Positions 6,880-18,792 are shown, counted from the stretch's first letter. The stretch is DNA of 64,000 nucleotides from Microbacterium binotii (GCF_021398715.1 NZ_CP090347.1:1674001-1738000), one strand, 5' to 3'. Numbers and translations: made by a program. Notes: generated by a model not told the origin, from the letters alone.

Positions 6880-9525
6880 TCAGTGCCCGGCCGCGTTCCA
6901 ATCAGCGCCTCGCCCGATCTGCACATCGAGCGGGACGGTGAGCTGCGCCGCATCCCCCATGCGCGCGCGCACGATCTCCTCGACCTGGTCCCACTCCCCC
7001 GCCGCGACCTCGACGACCAACTCATCGTGGATCTGCAGCAGCACGCGCGACGCCAGCCGGCGCTCCTGGAACTCCGTGTGGATGCGGAACAGGGCGATCT
7101 TCATGATGTCGGCAGCGCTCCCCTGGATCGGGGCGTTGAGCGCCGCACGCTCCGCGTTCTCGCGCAGCACCCGGTTGGGGCTGGCGAGGTCGGGGAACGG
7201 GCGGCGCCGCTTGAAGATCGTCTCGGTATAGCCGTCTTCACGGGCCTTCTCGACGGATGCGCGCAGGTAGTCGCGCACGGCACCGAACCGTGCGAAGTAC
7301 TCGCCCATCAGCTGCTTGGCCTCGGACTGCTCGATGCGTAGCTGCTTCGAGAGGCCGAACGCAGACAGTCCGTAGACGAGTCCGTACGACATCGCCTTGA
7401 CCTTCGTGCGCATCTGCGACGTGACTTCCTCAGGAGTCACGCCGAACACGCGCGCACCGACGAAACGGTGCAGATCTTCGCCGGTGTTGAACGCCTCGAT
7501 CAGACCGGGGTCCTCCGAGAGGTGCGCCATGATGCGCATCTCGATCTGCGAGTAGTCGGCGGTGAGGAGGGTTTCGTAGCCCGCGCCCACCTGGAAGGCG
7601 GAGCGGATGCGGCGGCTCTCCTCGGTGCGGATCGGAATGTTCTGCAGATTGGGGTCGGTGCTCGACAGACGGCCCGTCTGCGACCCCGTCTGCAGATAGG
7701 TCGTGTGAATCCGCCCGTCGGATGCGATCGCCGCATCCAGCGTCTCGATGATCTGACGCAGCTTCGTCGCTTCACGGTGCTGCAGCAGCAGGTCGAGGAA
7801 CGGATGCGGGTGCGACTCCTGCAGATCGGCCAGGACGGCCGCATCCGTCGAGTATCCCGTTTTCGTCTTGCGGGTCTTGGGCAGCTGGAGCTGCTCGAAG
7901 AGGACCTCCTGCAGCTGCTTCGGAGAGCCGAGGTTCACCTCGCGGTCGATCGCCGCGTAGGCGCGCTGCGCCAAGCCGTCAGCACGCTCGGCGAGTTCGG
8001 CCGAGAATCCGGAGAGCACGTCGTGCGACACCGCCACGCCCGCGAGTTCCATGTCGGCGAGGGCGAGCAGCGTCGGCAGCTCGATGTCTCTGAGCACCGA
8101 GGACGGGCCCTCGCCCAGGGCTGCGCGCAGAGGTTCGGCCACCCGGATCGTGTACCAGGCGAGCTGACCGGGGGTCGCTCCCTCGGTTTCGGGGACGAGC
8201 TGCGATGGATCGGCCTCGGGGAGCTTCTCTCCGAGATAGCGGTCGACGAGGTCGCCGAGCGACTTGTCGGGAAGGCTCGGACGGATCAGCCAGCCGGCGA
8301 GGAGCGTGTCGAACGCCACGCCGGCGACCGTGAGTCCCGCGCGCCGCAGCGCCTTCACCTGGCCCTTGGCGTCGGTGAACGTCTTGGGCCGGTCGGAGGC
8401 GAGCCATGGAGCGAGGGCCTCTGCGACGCCGTCGCTCCAGCCCGCCTCGATCACTCCGGAGGCGCGGGCGAGCCCGATGCGCACGGGCACCGTGACACCC
8501 AGCACGACGGTCACTCCGATCTCCGCGTCCCCGGCCTCGTCGAGCCAGGCGCTGAGCATGGCGGGGTCGGTCGCCTCCACGGGGGCCGGGGCGGCGACGA
8601 CGGGTGCCTCGTCGTCGGCGGCGCCTGCCGCATCCGCTCCGGTGGCCTCGAACACGCGCGGCAGGAGCGTGCGGAACTCGAGCCGCGCGAAGATGTCACG
8701 CACACCCTGCGCGTCGATCGGACGCACGGCGAGGTCTTCCGGCGTCACGGGCAGCTCCACGTCTGTGAGCAGACGGTTCAGAGCGCGGTTTCGCCGGACG
8801 TCGTCGATGTGCTCGCGCAGGTTGTTGCCCACGACGCCGGTGACCTTGTCGGCGTTGGCCAGCAGCTCGTCGAGAGACCCCCACTGCGTGAGCCACTTCA
8901 CGGCCGTCTTCTCGCCGACCTTCGGCACGCCCGGCAGGTTGTCGCTCGTCTCCCCCACCAGCGCCGCGATCTCGGGGTACTGCGCGGGCGCCACCCCGTA
9001 GCGCTCCCGTACCGTCTCGGGCGTGTAACGCTTCAGCTGGGAGACGCCCTGCACGCTGGGGTAGAGCAGCGTCACCTCGTCGGTCACGAGCTGGATCGTG
9101 TCACGGTCGCCGGAGCAGACGAGGACGTCGTAGCCGGCAGCGACCCCTTCCGTGGCCAGGGTCGCGAGGATGTCATCGGCCTCGATGTCCTCTTTCGTCA
9201 ACACCGTCACGTTCATGGCGCGCAGGCACTCCTGCAGCAGCGGAATCTGCCCGGAGAACTCCGGCGGGGTCTCGCTGCGAGTCGCCTTGTACTCGGGGTA
9301 CTCCCGCGTACGGAACGAGACGCGCGAGGTGTCGAAGGCGACCGCGAGGTGCGTGGGCTTCTCGGCCTTCAACAGGTTCACGAACATCGAAAGGAAGCCG
9401 TAGACCCCGTTGGTGTGCTGCCCGTCCTTCGTCGTGAAGTTGTCGACGGGAAGGGCGTAGAAGGCCCGGAAGGCGAGCGAATGGCCGTCGACGACCAGCA
9501 GAGTAGGCTTTTCGGAGTCCGTCAC
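6880..9525 (-). CDS. polA: DNA polymerase I
   Basis: 881 residues. It has an N-terminal 5' nuclease domain (first about 300 residues, starting LLVVDGHSLAFRAFYALP), a middle exonuclease-like domain and a C-terminal polymerase domain with motif A DYSQIEMRI (Asp657) and motif C HDELVVEV near residue 832. The proofreading domain lacks the acidic DxE metal ligands: the segment reads DAEIGVTVVLG, so 3'-5' exonuclease activity is probably absent, as in other actinobacterial PolA. The enzyme fills gaps in repair and processes Okazaki fragments. The GTG start is exactly seven bases after a TAGGCT -10 element, indicating a leaderless mRNA. Confidence 0.98.
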   Translation of the reverse strand: MTDSEKPTLLVVDGHSLAFRAFYALPVDNFTTKDGQHTNGVYGFLSMFVNLLKAEKPTHLAVAFDTSRVSFRTREYPEYKATRSETPPEFSGQIPLLQECLRAMNVTVLTKEDIEADDILATLATEGVAAGYDVLVCSGDRDTIQLVTDEVTLLYPSVQGVSQLKRYTPETVRERYGVAPAQYPEIAALVGETSDNLPGVPKVGEKTAVKWLTQWGSLDELLANADKVTGVVGNNLREHIDDVRRNRALNRLLTDVELPVTPEDLAVRPIDAQGVRDIFARLEFRTLLPRVFEATGADAAGAADDEAPVVAAPAPVEATDPAMLSAWLDEAGDAEIGVTVVLGVTVPVRIGLARASGVIEAGWSDGVAEALAPWLASDRPKTFTDAKGQVKALRRAGLTVAGVAFDTLLAGWLIRPSLPDKSLGDLVDRYLGEKLPEADPSQLVPETEGATPGQLAWYTIRVAEPLRAALGEGPSSVLRDIELPTLLALADMELAGVAVSHDVLSGFSAELAERADGLAQRAYAAIDREVNLGSPKQLQEVLFEQLQLPKTRKTKTGYSTDAAVLADLQESHPHPFLDLLLQHREATKLRQIIETLDAAIASDGRIHTTYLQTGSQTGRLSSTDPNLQNIPIRTEESRRIRSAFQVGAGYETLLTADYSQIEMRIMAHLSEDPGLIEAFNTGEDLHRFVGARVFGVTPEEVTSQMRTKVKAMSYGLVYGLSAFGLSKQLRIEQSEAKQLMGEYFARFGAVRDYLRASVEKAREDGYTETIFKRRRPFPDLASPNRVLRENAERAALNAPIQGSAADIMKIALFRIHTEFQERRLASRVLLQIHDELVVEVAAGEWDQVEEIVRARMGDAAQLTVPLDVQIGRGADWNAAGH

Positions 9526-9531
9526 CCTGAC

Positions 9532-9537
9532 AGCCTA
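9532..9537 (-). promoter_or_regulatory. -10 element of a leaderless polA promoter
   Basis: TAGGCT on the minus strand places the predicted transcription start on the G of the polA GTG at 9525. The -35 region is not clear. It lies in the 53-bp gap shared with the divergent thioesterase. Confidence 0.5.
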
Positions 9538-9578
9538 GTAAGGCCTGCGGACACGACACCCCGGAGCCCAGGAGCAGC

Positions 9579-10010
9579 ATGACCGCGCCCGAGTACACGA
9601 TCGATCCGCTGGAATGGGTGACGCGCCGCGGCACGGGCGCTCTCGCCGACAAGATGGGGCTCGAGTGGCTCGAGTTCACCGCCGAGCGCGCGATCGCCCG
9701 GATGCCCGTCGAAGGCAACACCCAGCCGGTGGGCCTCTTCCACGGGGGGGCCTACGTCGTGCTCGGCGAATCGCTGGGGTCGATGCACGCGAACTATCTC
9801 GCGGGCCCGGGGCGCCTCGCCGTCGGTGTCGACATCAATGCGACGCACACGCGCTCCGCCACATCCGGATACGTCACGGGAGTATGCACTCCCCTCCACA
9901 TCGGACGCACCCTTATGGTGCACGAGATCGTCCTCTCGGACGACGCGGGACGCCGCTGCTCGACCGTGCGCATCACCAACCTCGTGAAGGACACCGCAGG
10001 CATCGCCTGA
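9579..10010 (+). CDS. hotdog-fold thioesterase (PaaI/YdiI type)
   Basis: 143 residues of the hotdog acyl-CoA thioesterase family. The segment TQPVGLFHGGAYVVLGESLGS is the family signature: the HGG turn followed by a helix carrying the catalytic acidic residue. GVDINATHTRSATSGYV follows, as in PaaI-like enzymes. It probably hydrolyses small or aromatic acyl-CoA thioesters in the cytoplasm. The ATG is preceded by a GGAG ribosome binding site. It diverges from polA and converges on pdtaR, from which a 9-bp stem hairpin separates it. Confidence 0.88.
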   Translation: MTAPEYTIDPLEWVTRRGTGALADKMGLEWLEFTAERAIARMPVEGNTQPVGLFHGGAYVVLGESLGSMHANYLAGPGRLAVGVDINATHTRSATSGYVTGVCTPLHIGRTLMVHEIVLSDDAGRRCSTVRITNLVKDTAGIA

Positions 10011-10026
10011 TCGAGCGGATCAGGCG
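10004..10026. terminator. bidirectional hairpin terminator between the thioesterase gene and pdtaR
   Basis: CGCCTGATC (10004-10012) and GATCAGGCG (10018-10026) form a perfect 9-bp stem around a five-base loop. The hairpin spans the thioesterase stop codon and ends 7 bp before the end of the convergent pdtaR gene, so it can serve both. Confidence 0.65.
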
Positions 10027-10033
10027 GGGCGCG

Positions 10034-10648
10034 TCACTTCTTGGGGGCGAGCTGCTCGATGATCGCCTTCGCGACGTCCTGCATCGTCAGGCGGCGGTCC
10101 ATCGACGCCTTCTGGATCCAGCGGAACGCCTCGGGCTCGCTCAGGCCCATCTTCTCGTTCAGCAGGCCCTTGGCCCGGTCGACGAGCTTGCGGGTCTCGA
10201 AGCGCTCGACCATGTCGGCGACCTCTGCCTCGAGCGTGATGATCTGCTCGTAGCGGGCCAGTGCGATCTCGATCGCGGGCAGCAGATCGTTCGGCGTGAA
10301 CGGCTTCACCACGTAGGCGAGCGCTCCGGCCTCGCTCGCGCGCTCCACGAGCTCCTTCTGGCTGAAGGCCGTGAGGAGGACGACCGGCGCGATGTGGTTC
10401 TTGTTCAGCTTCTCCGCCGCGCTGATGCCGTCGAGCTGCGGCATCTTGACGTCCATGATCACGAGGTCGGGACGCAGATCGGTGGCGAGCTGCACGGCGG
10501 TCTCACCGTCTCCGGCCTCACCGACGACGTCGAAGCCGTTGTCGCGGAGGATCTCGACGATGTCGAGGCGGATCAGCGACTCGTCCTCTGCCACCACCAC
10601 GCGGCGGGGTGCGGTCGGGTTGGTCGCGGCGGTTTCCTGCTCAGTCAC
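10034..10648 (-). CDS. pdtaR: ANTAR-domain response regulator (PdtaR-like)
   Basis: 204 residues. The N-terminal receiver domain has the acidic pair EDE at 21-23 and the phosphoacceptor Asp66 in LVIMDVKMP; the C-terminal ANTAR domain (from about 140) has the KLVDRAKGLLNEKMGLSE segment that binds paired RNA hexaloop stems. It matches Rv1626/PdtaR of Mycobacterium tuberculosis, an antiterminator-type RNA-binding regulator phosphorylated by the histidine kinase PdtaS. No kinase gene is adjacent. The GTG start lies seven bases after a TAGGAT -10, giving a leaderless transcript. Confidence 0.93.
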   Translation of the reverse strand: MTEQETAATNPTAPRRVVVAEDESLIRLDIVEILRDNGFDVVGEAGDGETAVQLATDLRPDLVIMDVKMPQLDGISAAEKLNKNHIAPVVLLTAFSQKELVERASEAGALAYVVKPFTPNDLLPAIEIALARYEQIITLEAEVADMVERFETRKLVDRAKGLLNEKMGLSEPEAFRWIQKASMDRRLTMQDVAKAIIEQLAPKK

Positions 10649-10654
10649 CTTTGA

Positions 10655-10660
10655 ATCCTA
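10655..10660 (-). promoter_or_regulatory. -10 element of a leaderless pdtaR promoter
   Basis: TAGGAT on the minus strand, with the predicted start of transcription at the GTG of pdtaR (10648). There is no room for a ribosome binding site. Confidence 0.5.
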
Positions 10661-10839
10661 CGGCACGCGACCACTCCGCATCCGGATGCGACACCGCCCT
10701 CCCCCAGGATGGTGCGGTCCCCGGGCGTCGAGGCGATCTTCCGCCCCCGAGGAAATCGCTCGAGCAGACCGGGCAGCCCGGCGGCGGGAAGCGACCGACC
10801 GGTGCGATAAAGTCGAAGCCGGCCATGTGAGTGGCCGAT

Positions 10840-10925
10840 GCCGGCGTGGCGGAATGGCAGACGCGACCGACTCAAACTCGGTTACTCGAAAGGGTGTGTG
10901 GGTTCGACTCCCACCGCCGGCACCA
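10840..10925 (+). tRNA. tRNA-Leu (anticodon CAA)
   Basis: The acceptor arms GCCGGCG (10840-10846) and CGCCGGC (10915-10921) pair perfectly, with discriminator A and a genome-encoded CCA (10923-10925). The anticodon stem ACCGA/TCGGT encloses the loop CTCAAAC, giving anticodon CAA, which reads UUG. The long variable arm (class II) and the GGTTCGACTCC T-arm fit tRNA-Leu. Confidence 0.97.
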
Positions 10926-10928
10926 AGT

Positions 10929-10960
10929 GGGAGACCGCACCCGCCGCAACGCGGTCTCCC
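10929..10960 (+). terminator. tRNA-Leu terminator hairpin
   Basis: GGGAGACCGC (10929-10938) pairs perfectly with GCGGTCTCCC (10951-10960) around a 12-base loop, starting four bases after the tRNA CCA end. Confidence 0.8.
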
Positions 10961-10965
10961 CCGCA

Positions 10966-11021
10966 TCCGTGTCTCACTTGTGCACGCGCACGCGCCGGGG
11001 ATCGTGAACCGCTGAGACACG
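10966..11021. repeat. 56-bp palindrome-ended repeat, copy 1
   Basis: First of two direct copies. Its ends carry the inverted repeat CGTGTCTCA (10968-10976) / TGAGACACG (11013-11021), a perfect 9-bp match. The core is GC-rich, including GTGCACGCGCACGCG. It differs from copy 2 at only two positions inside the shared region. Origin unknown; no open frame of its own and no target-site duplication was seen. Confidence 0.85.
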
Positions 11022-11042
11022 ACCGCTGGGCGCGGTGGCGGT

Positions 11043-11098
11043 TCCGTGTCTCACTTGTGCACGCCCACGCGCCGGGGATCGTGAACCGCTGGGACACG
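11043..11098. repeat. 56-bp palindrome-ended repeat, copy 2
   Basis: Second direct copy, 77 bp after the first. The changes are GCG to CCC within the central GC-rich block (one base) and TGAGACACG to TGGGACACG at the right end, which breaks one pair of the terminal inverted repeat. Copy 1's right arm can also pair with copy 2's left arm, with an inner ACCGC/GCGGT stem between them, so alternative hairpins are possible. The remaining 11099-11197 holds no gene that I can support. Confidence 0.85.
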
Positions 11099-11197
11099 CA
11101 AGCGGCAGTGACACGACGCGTACGCAAGCCGGCAGCGGGGCCACGCGTGCGCAGTCGGCAGCCGAGCGGGGCGACAGCGCTCGCGGCGCCACACGGA

Positions 11198-11233
11198 AGA
11201 AGGGACCTCCCCCCGACGGGGAAGGTCCCTTCT
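11198..11233 (-). terminator. pyk terminator hairpin
   Basis: AGAAGGGACC (11198-11207) pairs perfectly with GGTCCCTTCT (11224-11233), with an inner C-run/G-run extension separated by a small bulge. It begins 15 bases after the pyk stop codon on the minus strand. Confidence 0.8.
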
Positions 11234-11247
11234 GTGCACCTCGCGGG

Positions 11248-12693
11248 TTACTCGCCCGACCAGATCGGCGCGCGGCCGTTGACGGCGTCGCCGATCTTGT
11301 GGATGCGGATGTCGTTCGTCGAGCCGGCGATTCCGGGAGGCGAACCGGAGATCACGACGACCTTGTCACCCTCCTTCGCCAGGCCCTTGGAGAGGAAGAA
11401 CTCATCGACCTGCATGAACATGTGGTCGGTGTGCGGCACGTGCTCCACCAGCGCCGACTGGATGCCCCACGTGACGGCCATGCGGCGACGGATCGCCGGG
11501 TCGGGCGTGAAGGCCATCATCGGGATGCTGGGACGCAGGCGCGACATGCGGCGCGCGGTGTCGCCGGACTCGGTGAAGATGCAGAGCCAGGTCGCCTCGA
11601 CGAACTGAGCGACCTCCATCGCGGCGAGGGTGATCGCACCACCCTGCGTGCGCGGCTTGGTGTTCAGCGGGGCGATGCGGTCGAGACCGTGCTCCTCCGT
11701 GGAGGCCACGATGCGCGCCATCGTCTCGACGACGCCGACCGGGTACTTGCCGACGCTCGTCTCACCGGACAGCATGACCGCATCCGCACCGTCGAGGACG
11801 GCGTTGGCGACGTCGCTCGTCTCGGCCCGAGTCGGAACCGGGTTCTCGATCATGGACTCGAGCATCTGCGTGGCCACGATGACCGGCTTCGCCATCCGAC
11901 GGCACAGCTCGACCGCGCGCTTCTGCACGATCGGGACCGCCTCCAGCGGAAGCTCCACACCGAGGTCGCCGCGAGCGACCATGATGCCGTCGAAGGCGTC
12001 GATGATCTCCTCGAGGTTGTCGACCGCCTGCGGCTTCTCGATCTTGGCGATGACCGGCACGCGCCGACCCTCTTCCGCCATGATCTCGTGCACGCGGTTG
12101 ACGTCTTCGGCGTTGCGGACGAACGACAGCGCGATGATGTCCGCGCCCGCGTTCAGGCCCCAGCGAAGATCGGCCTCGTCCTTCTCCGATAGTGCGGGGA
12201 CGTTGACGGCCACGCCGGGCAGGTTGATGCCCTTGTTGTTGGAGACGGGGCCGGCGACGATGACCTTCGTGGTGACGACGGTGCCGTCGGTCTCGATGAC
12301 CTCGACACGCACCTTGCCGTCGTCGATCAGGAGGAAGTCACCGGGCTTGACGTCCTGCGGCAGGCCCTTGAAGGTCGTCGAGACGATCTCCTTGGTGCCG
12401 AGGATGTCCTCGACCGTGATCTTGAAGATGTCACCCACGGCGAGCTCGTGAGGGCCATCGGCGAACTTGCCGAGGCGGATCTTGGGCCCCTGCAGGTCGA
12501 CGAGGATCGCGACGGCGGAGCCGGCGTCCTCTGCGGCGCGGCGCACGTTCGCGAAGTTCGCGTCGTGGACCGAGTAGTCACCGTGACTGAGGTTGAGGCG
12601 GGCGACGTTCACACCTGCGTCGATGATCGCGCGGACCATCTCGTAGGAGGAAGTTGCCGGGCCTAGGGTTGCGACGATTTTCGCGCGTCTCAT
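11248..12693 (-). CDS. pyk: pyruvate kinase
   Basis: 481 residues, the usual length. It converts phosphoenolpyruvate and ADP to pyruvate and ATP at the end of glycolysis. The N-terminus RRAKIVATLGPATSSYEMVRAI carries the first active-site strand, RLNLSHGDY the substrate Arg-Asn pair, the MVARGDLGVELP segment the conserved GDLG loop, and PVIVATQMLESMIENPVPTRAE the C-terminal side of the A-domain, including the conserved TRAE. The N-terminus is short, so no extra domain is present. It follows gltD by 50 bp and ends at a strong hairpin. Confidence 0.98.
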   Translation of the reverse strand: MRRAKIVATLGPATSSYEMVRAIIDAGVNVARLNLSHGDYSVHDANFANVRRAAEDAGSAVAILVDLQGPKIRLGKFADGPHELAVGDIFKITVEDILGTKEIVSTTFKGLPQDVKPGDFLLIDDGKVRVEVIETDGTVVTTKVIVAGPVSNNKGINLPGVAVNVPALSEKDEADLRWGLNAGADIIALSFVRNAEDVNRVHEIMAEEGRRVPVIAKIEKPQAVDNLEEIIDAFDGIMVARGDLGVELPLEAVPIVQKRAVELCRRMAKPVIVATQMLESMIENPVPTRAETSDVANAVLDGADAVMLSGETSVGKYPVGVVETMARIVASTEEHGLDRIAPLNTKPRTQGGAITLAAMEVAQFVEATWLCIFTESGDTARRMSRLRPSIPMMAFTPDPAIRRRMAVTWGIQSALVEHVPHTDHMFMQVDEFFLSKGLAKEGDKVVVISGSPPGIAGSTNDIRIHKIGDAVNGRAPIWSGE

Positions 12694-12743
12694 CCGAGTT
12701 CGAACTCCGGGTCTTTTAGCGATGAAGGGGATGCAGGTTCAGC

Positions 12744-14202
<1,459 letters not shown>

Positions 14203-14210
<8 letters not shown>

Positions 14211-17200
14211 CGGTCACCTCCATGATGCGGCTCCACACGATGTCGCCGTCGGGGTCGAGCCCCTCCGCCAACGCCTCCTCGCGGGTCTGCAGCACCGCTG
14301 CGTAATCGCGCGGCATGACCCGCACGAAGTTCTTCACTTCCTCCTCGAAGTCCTCGAGGAGCGATGCCGCCAGAGACGAATCCGTCTCCGCGGCGTGGCG
14401 CTCGAGCAGGTCGCGCAGGATCGCGGCGTCACCGGATCCCAGCTCTCCCAGCTCGAGCTCGCCCGAGGCGAGCGACTCCCGGTTCACCAGGTTCTCGTCC
14501 AGGCGGTACACGTAGGCCGTGCCGCCCGACATCCCCGCGCCGAGGTTGCGGCCGGTCGTTCCGAGGATGACGGCGAGACCGCCGGTCATGTACTCGAGCG
14601 CGTGGTCCCCCACGCCCTCCACGACAGCGGTCGCACCCGAGTTGCGCACCAGGAAGCGCTCGCCCACGACGCCGCGCAGGAACATGGTGCCCTGCGTCGC
14701 TCCATAGCCGATGACGTTGCCCGCGATGACGTTCTGCGAGGCATCGAAGCTCGACCCGCGAGGCGGACGAACCACGATCTGACCGCCCGACAGCCCCTTC
14801 CCGACGTAGTCGTTCGAGTCTCCCTCGAGGCGCAGCGTGATCCCCGACGGCATGAAGGCGCCGAAGGACTGCCCGGCGGATCCGGTGAGGTTCACGACGA
14901 TCGAACCACTGGGCAGCCCGTTCGCACCGCGCGCCTTCGTGACGTGGTGACCCAGCATCGTGCCCACGGCACGCTCGGTGTTGCGCACGGGCAGGGTGAT
15001 CTCGACCGTTCCGCCGTGCGCGATGACGTCCTGCGCACGCTCGATGAGCGCGACGTCGAAGTGCTTCTCCAGCTCGTGCAGCTGCTCGCGGGCGTTCCGT
15101 CGCGGCTCGTCGTCGGCGAACGCGGGGCCCTCCAGGACGGGAGCCAGATCGAGACCGCTCGCCTTCCAGTGCTCGATCGCGCCGTTGACGTCCAGCAGTT
15201 CGTTGTGACCGATCGCCTCGTCGAGCGAACGGAAGCCGAGCTCGGCGAGGTACTCGCGCACCTCCTGAGCGATGAACTCCATGAAGTTCACGACGAACTC
15301 GGGCTTGCCGGTGAAACGCTCACGCAGAACCGGGTTCTGCGTCGCGACACCCACCGGACAGGTGTCGAGGTGGCACACGCGCATCATGATGCAGCCGGAG
15401 ACCACGAGCGGTGCGGTCGCGAATCCGAACTCCTCGGCGCCCAGCAGCGCACCGATGATCACGTCGCGGCCGGTCTTGAGCTGTCCGTCGACCTGCACGA
15501 CCACGCGATCGCGCATGCCGTTGAGCATGAGCGTCTGCTGCGTCTCCGCGAGACCCAGCTCCCACGGCGTGCCGGCGTGCTTGAGGGAGTTGAGCGGGCT
15601 GGCGCCCGTCCCACCGTCGAAGCCGGAGACCAGGATGACGTCGGCCAGGGCCTTCGCCGTGCCTGCGGCGACCGCGCCGATGCCCGACTGGCTCACGAGC
15701 TTCGCATGCACCCGAGCCGACGGGTTCGCCCGCTTGAGGTCGAAGATGAGCTGCTTGAGGTCTTCGATCGAATAGATGTCGTGATGCGGCGGCGGCGAGA
15801 TGAGCCCGACACCGGGCGTCCCGCCGCGGGTGCGAGCGACCCAGGGGTACACCTTCTGCGGGGGCAGCTGTCCACCCTCGCCGGGCTTCGCGCCCTGAGC
15901 GAGCTTGATCTGGATGTCGTCGGCCTCGGTGAGGTAGAGGCTCGTGACACCGAACCGGCCCGACGCCACCTGCTTGATCGCGCTGCGCCGCTCCGGGTCG
16001 AGCAGACGCTCGACGTCTTCGCCGCCCTCGCCGGTGTTCGACTTGCCGCCGATGCGGTTCATCGCGATCGCAAGGGTCTCGTGCGCTTCCTTCGAGATCG
16101 AGCCGTAGCTCATCGCTCCGGTGGAGAAGCGCTTCACGATCGACGAGATCGGCTCGACCTCATCGATCGGCACAGGAGGCCGTACGCCCGTGCGCAGGCC
16201 GAACATACCGCGCAGCGTCTTGAGCTCGCTCGCCTGGTCGTCCACGAGCTTCGTGTACTCCCGGAAGATGTCGTAACGGCGCTCACGGGTCGCATGCTGC
16301 AGACGGAACACCGTGTCCGGGTTGAACAGGTGCGGCGAACCGTCGCGACGCCACTGGTACTCACCGCCGGTCCACAACCGCTCGTGCGCGCGGGCTGCCG
16401 CATCCTCCGGATACGCGAACGCATGGCGTGCCGCGTTCTCGGCGGCGATGACGTCCAGGCCGACGCCGCCGAGCTTCGACTCGGTACCGGTGAAGTACGA
16501 CGCGATGAACTCCTCGGACAGTCCGACCGCCTCGAAGACCTGAGCCCCCGCATAGGACGAAACCGTGGAGATGCCCATCTTCGACATGATCTTCAGCACG
16601 CCCTTGCCGAGCGCCTTGATCAGGTTCTTGACCGCCTTCTCGGGCGAGATGCCCGTGATGAACCCGGCGCGGACGAGGTACTCGACGCTCTCCATGGCGA
16701 GGTAGGGGTTCACCGCGGAGGCGCCGTAGCCGATGAGGGTCGCCACGTGGTGCACCTCGCGCACGTCGCCCGCCTCGACCACGAGGCCGACCTTCATGCG
16801 GGTCTGGTTGCGGATGAGGTGGTGGTGCACCGCGGCGAGCATGAGCAGCGACGGGATGGGGGCCAGATCCGCGTTGGAATCGCGGTCGCTCAGCACGATG
16901 AACTCGGCACCGTCCTCGATGGCACGGTCGACCTCGGCGCACATCTGCGTCAGGCGCTTCTCCATCCCCTTCGCGCCGGCCTGCACGCGGTACAGGCCGC
17001 GGATGGTGGCGGAGGTGCGACCCGGCAGTGCCGTGTCGATGTGCTGGATCTTCGCGAGCTCGTCGTTGTCGATCACCGGGAAGTCGAGAGTGACGGTGCG
17101 CGCATGCTCCGCACCCCAGCTCAGCAGGTTCGGCTCGGGGCCGAGGCCCAGCGAGAGCGAGGTCACGACCTCTTCACGGATCGAGTCCAGCGGCGGGTTG

Positions 17201-18792
17201 GTCACCTGCGCGAACTGCTGGGTGAAGTAGTCGAACAGGAGCCGGGGACGCTCGCTCAGGACCGCGACGGGCGTGTCGCTGCCCATCGCACCCAGCGGCT
17301 CCGCGCCCGTCTGCCCCATGGGCGTCAGCAGGATGCGGACCTCCTCCTCCGTGTAGCCGAAGGTGCGCTGACGCCGCGTGATGGAGGCGATGGGATGCAC
17401 GATGTGCTCGCGCTCGGGAAGCTCGGAGAGGCGCACGCGCCCCGCATCCAGCCACTCCTGCCAGGGCTGGAGCGTCGCGAGCTCGTTCTTGATCTCGTCG
17501 TCCTCGATGATACGGCGCTGCGCGGTGTCGACGAGGAACATGCGACCCGGCCGCAGCCGGCCGCGGCGCTTGATGCGCTCGGGCTCGAAGTCGAGCACGC
17601 CGGTCTCGCTGCCGATGACGACGAGTCCGTCCGTCGTCTCCGTCCAGCGTCCCGGACGAAGACCGTTGCGGTCGAGGGTGGCGCCCACCACGGTGCCGTC
17701 CGTGAAGATCAGCGCGGCCGGACCGTCCCAGGGCTCCATCTGCATGGAGTGGTACTCGTAGAAAGAGCGCAGCTTCGGGTCCATGTCGGGCTGCTTCTCG
17801 TACGCCTCCGGGACCATCATCATGATGGCGTGCGGCAGGCTCCGGCCGGTCAGCGTGAGAAGCTCCAGCACCTCATCGAACGACGCGGAGTCACTCGCTC
17901 CGTCGGTGCAGATCGGCAGAAGCGGACGGATGTCGCCGAGCATCTCGGACTCGAGCTGCGACTGGCGCGCCCGCATCCAGTTGCGGTTGCCGTTGACCGT
18001 GTTGATCTCGCCGTTGTGCGCGACCATCCGCAGCGGCTGCGCGAGCGGCCACGACGGGAACGTGTTGGTCGAGTAGCGGGAGTGGACGACGGCGAGCTCG
18101 GACGCGAAGCGCTCGTCCTGCAGGTCGGGATAGAACGGCTCGAGCTGCAGGGTCGTGACCATGCCCTTGTATCCGAGCGTGCGACTGGACAGCGAGACGA
18201 AGTACGCGTCGAGCTCATTGCGGGCGCGCTTGCGCAGACGGAATACCCGACGATCCAGGTCGATGCCACTGAGCGCGGGCGCGTCTCCCACGGCCGGGCG
18301 GGAAAGGAACAGCTGCTCGAACGCCGGGCGCGCCTCGAGCGCCAGCTTGCCGAGGTGCTCCTCCTCCGTGGGCACCTCGCGCCAGCCGAGCACCACGAGG
18401 TTCTCGCTCGCGGCGATGCGCTCGATGCCGGCCTTCTGCGCGGCGCGCTCCTCACCGTCGCGCGGCAGGAACGCGAGACCGGCCGCGTACTCCCCCACCG
18501 GCGGCAGGTCGAAGTCCACGACGGCACGCAGGAACGCGTCCGGCATCTGCGTGAGGATGCCCGCGCCGTCGCCCGTGCCTGCGTCGGAGCCGATCGCGCC
18601 GCGGTGCTCCAGATTGCGAAGCGCCGTCAGGGCGAGATCGATGATGTCGTGGCCCGCCTCGCCGCGAAGGGTCGCGACCATGGCCAGACCACACGCGTCC
18701 TTCTCGAACGCGGGGTTGTACATGCCCTGCTTGGCAGGGAAGGCGCCGAAGCCCGCAGATCCGGGGGCGCTGTGACGGGGGCTCGAAGCCAT
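14203..18792 (-). CDS. gltB: glutamate synthase (NADPH) large subunit
   Basis: 1529 residues, full length. The N-terminal Ntn-type glutaminase starts at Cys34 in [10 protein letters not shown] once a 33-residue propeptide is removed. The central and FMN-binding synthase domains follow, with the 3Fe-4S ligands Cys1134, Cys1140 and Cys1145 ([12 protein letters not shown]), and the C-terminal beta-helix GXGXG domain. It makes two glutamates from glutamine and 2-oxoglutarate in ammonia assimilation. A GAGGA ribosome binding site precedes the ATG. It leads the gltB-gltD pair, 51 bp after lgt. Confidence 0.98.

Noticed and set aside
5075..7231. Plus-strand open frame opposite the DUF885 gene and polA end
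   Set aside because: Antisense shadow crossing two real genes; no ribosome site or motif.
10966..11098. Possible CRISPR array
   Set aside because: Only two units, 56 bp with a 21-bp gap, and no cas genes nearby.
10838..11608. Open frame running through tRNA-Leu and the repeats
   Set aside because: It translates a tRNA, a terminator and non-coding repeats; the rest is opposite pyk.
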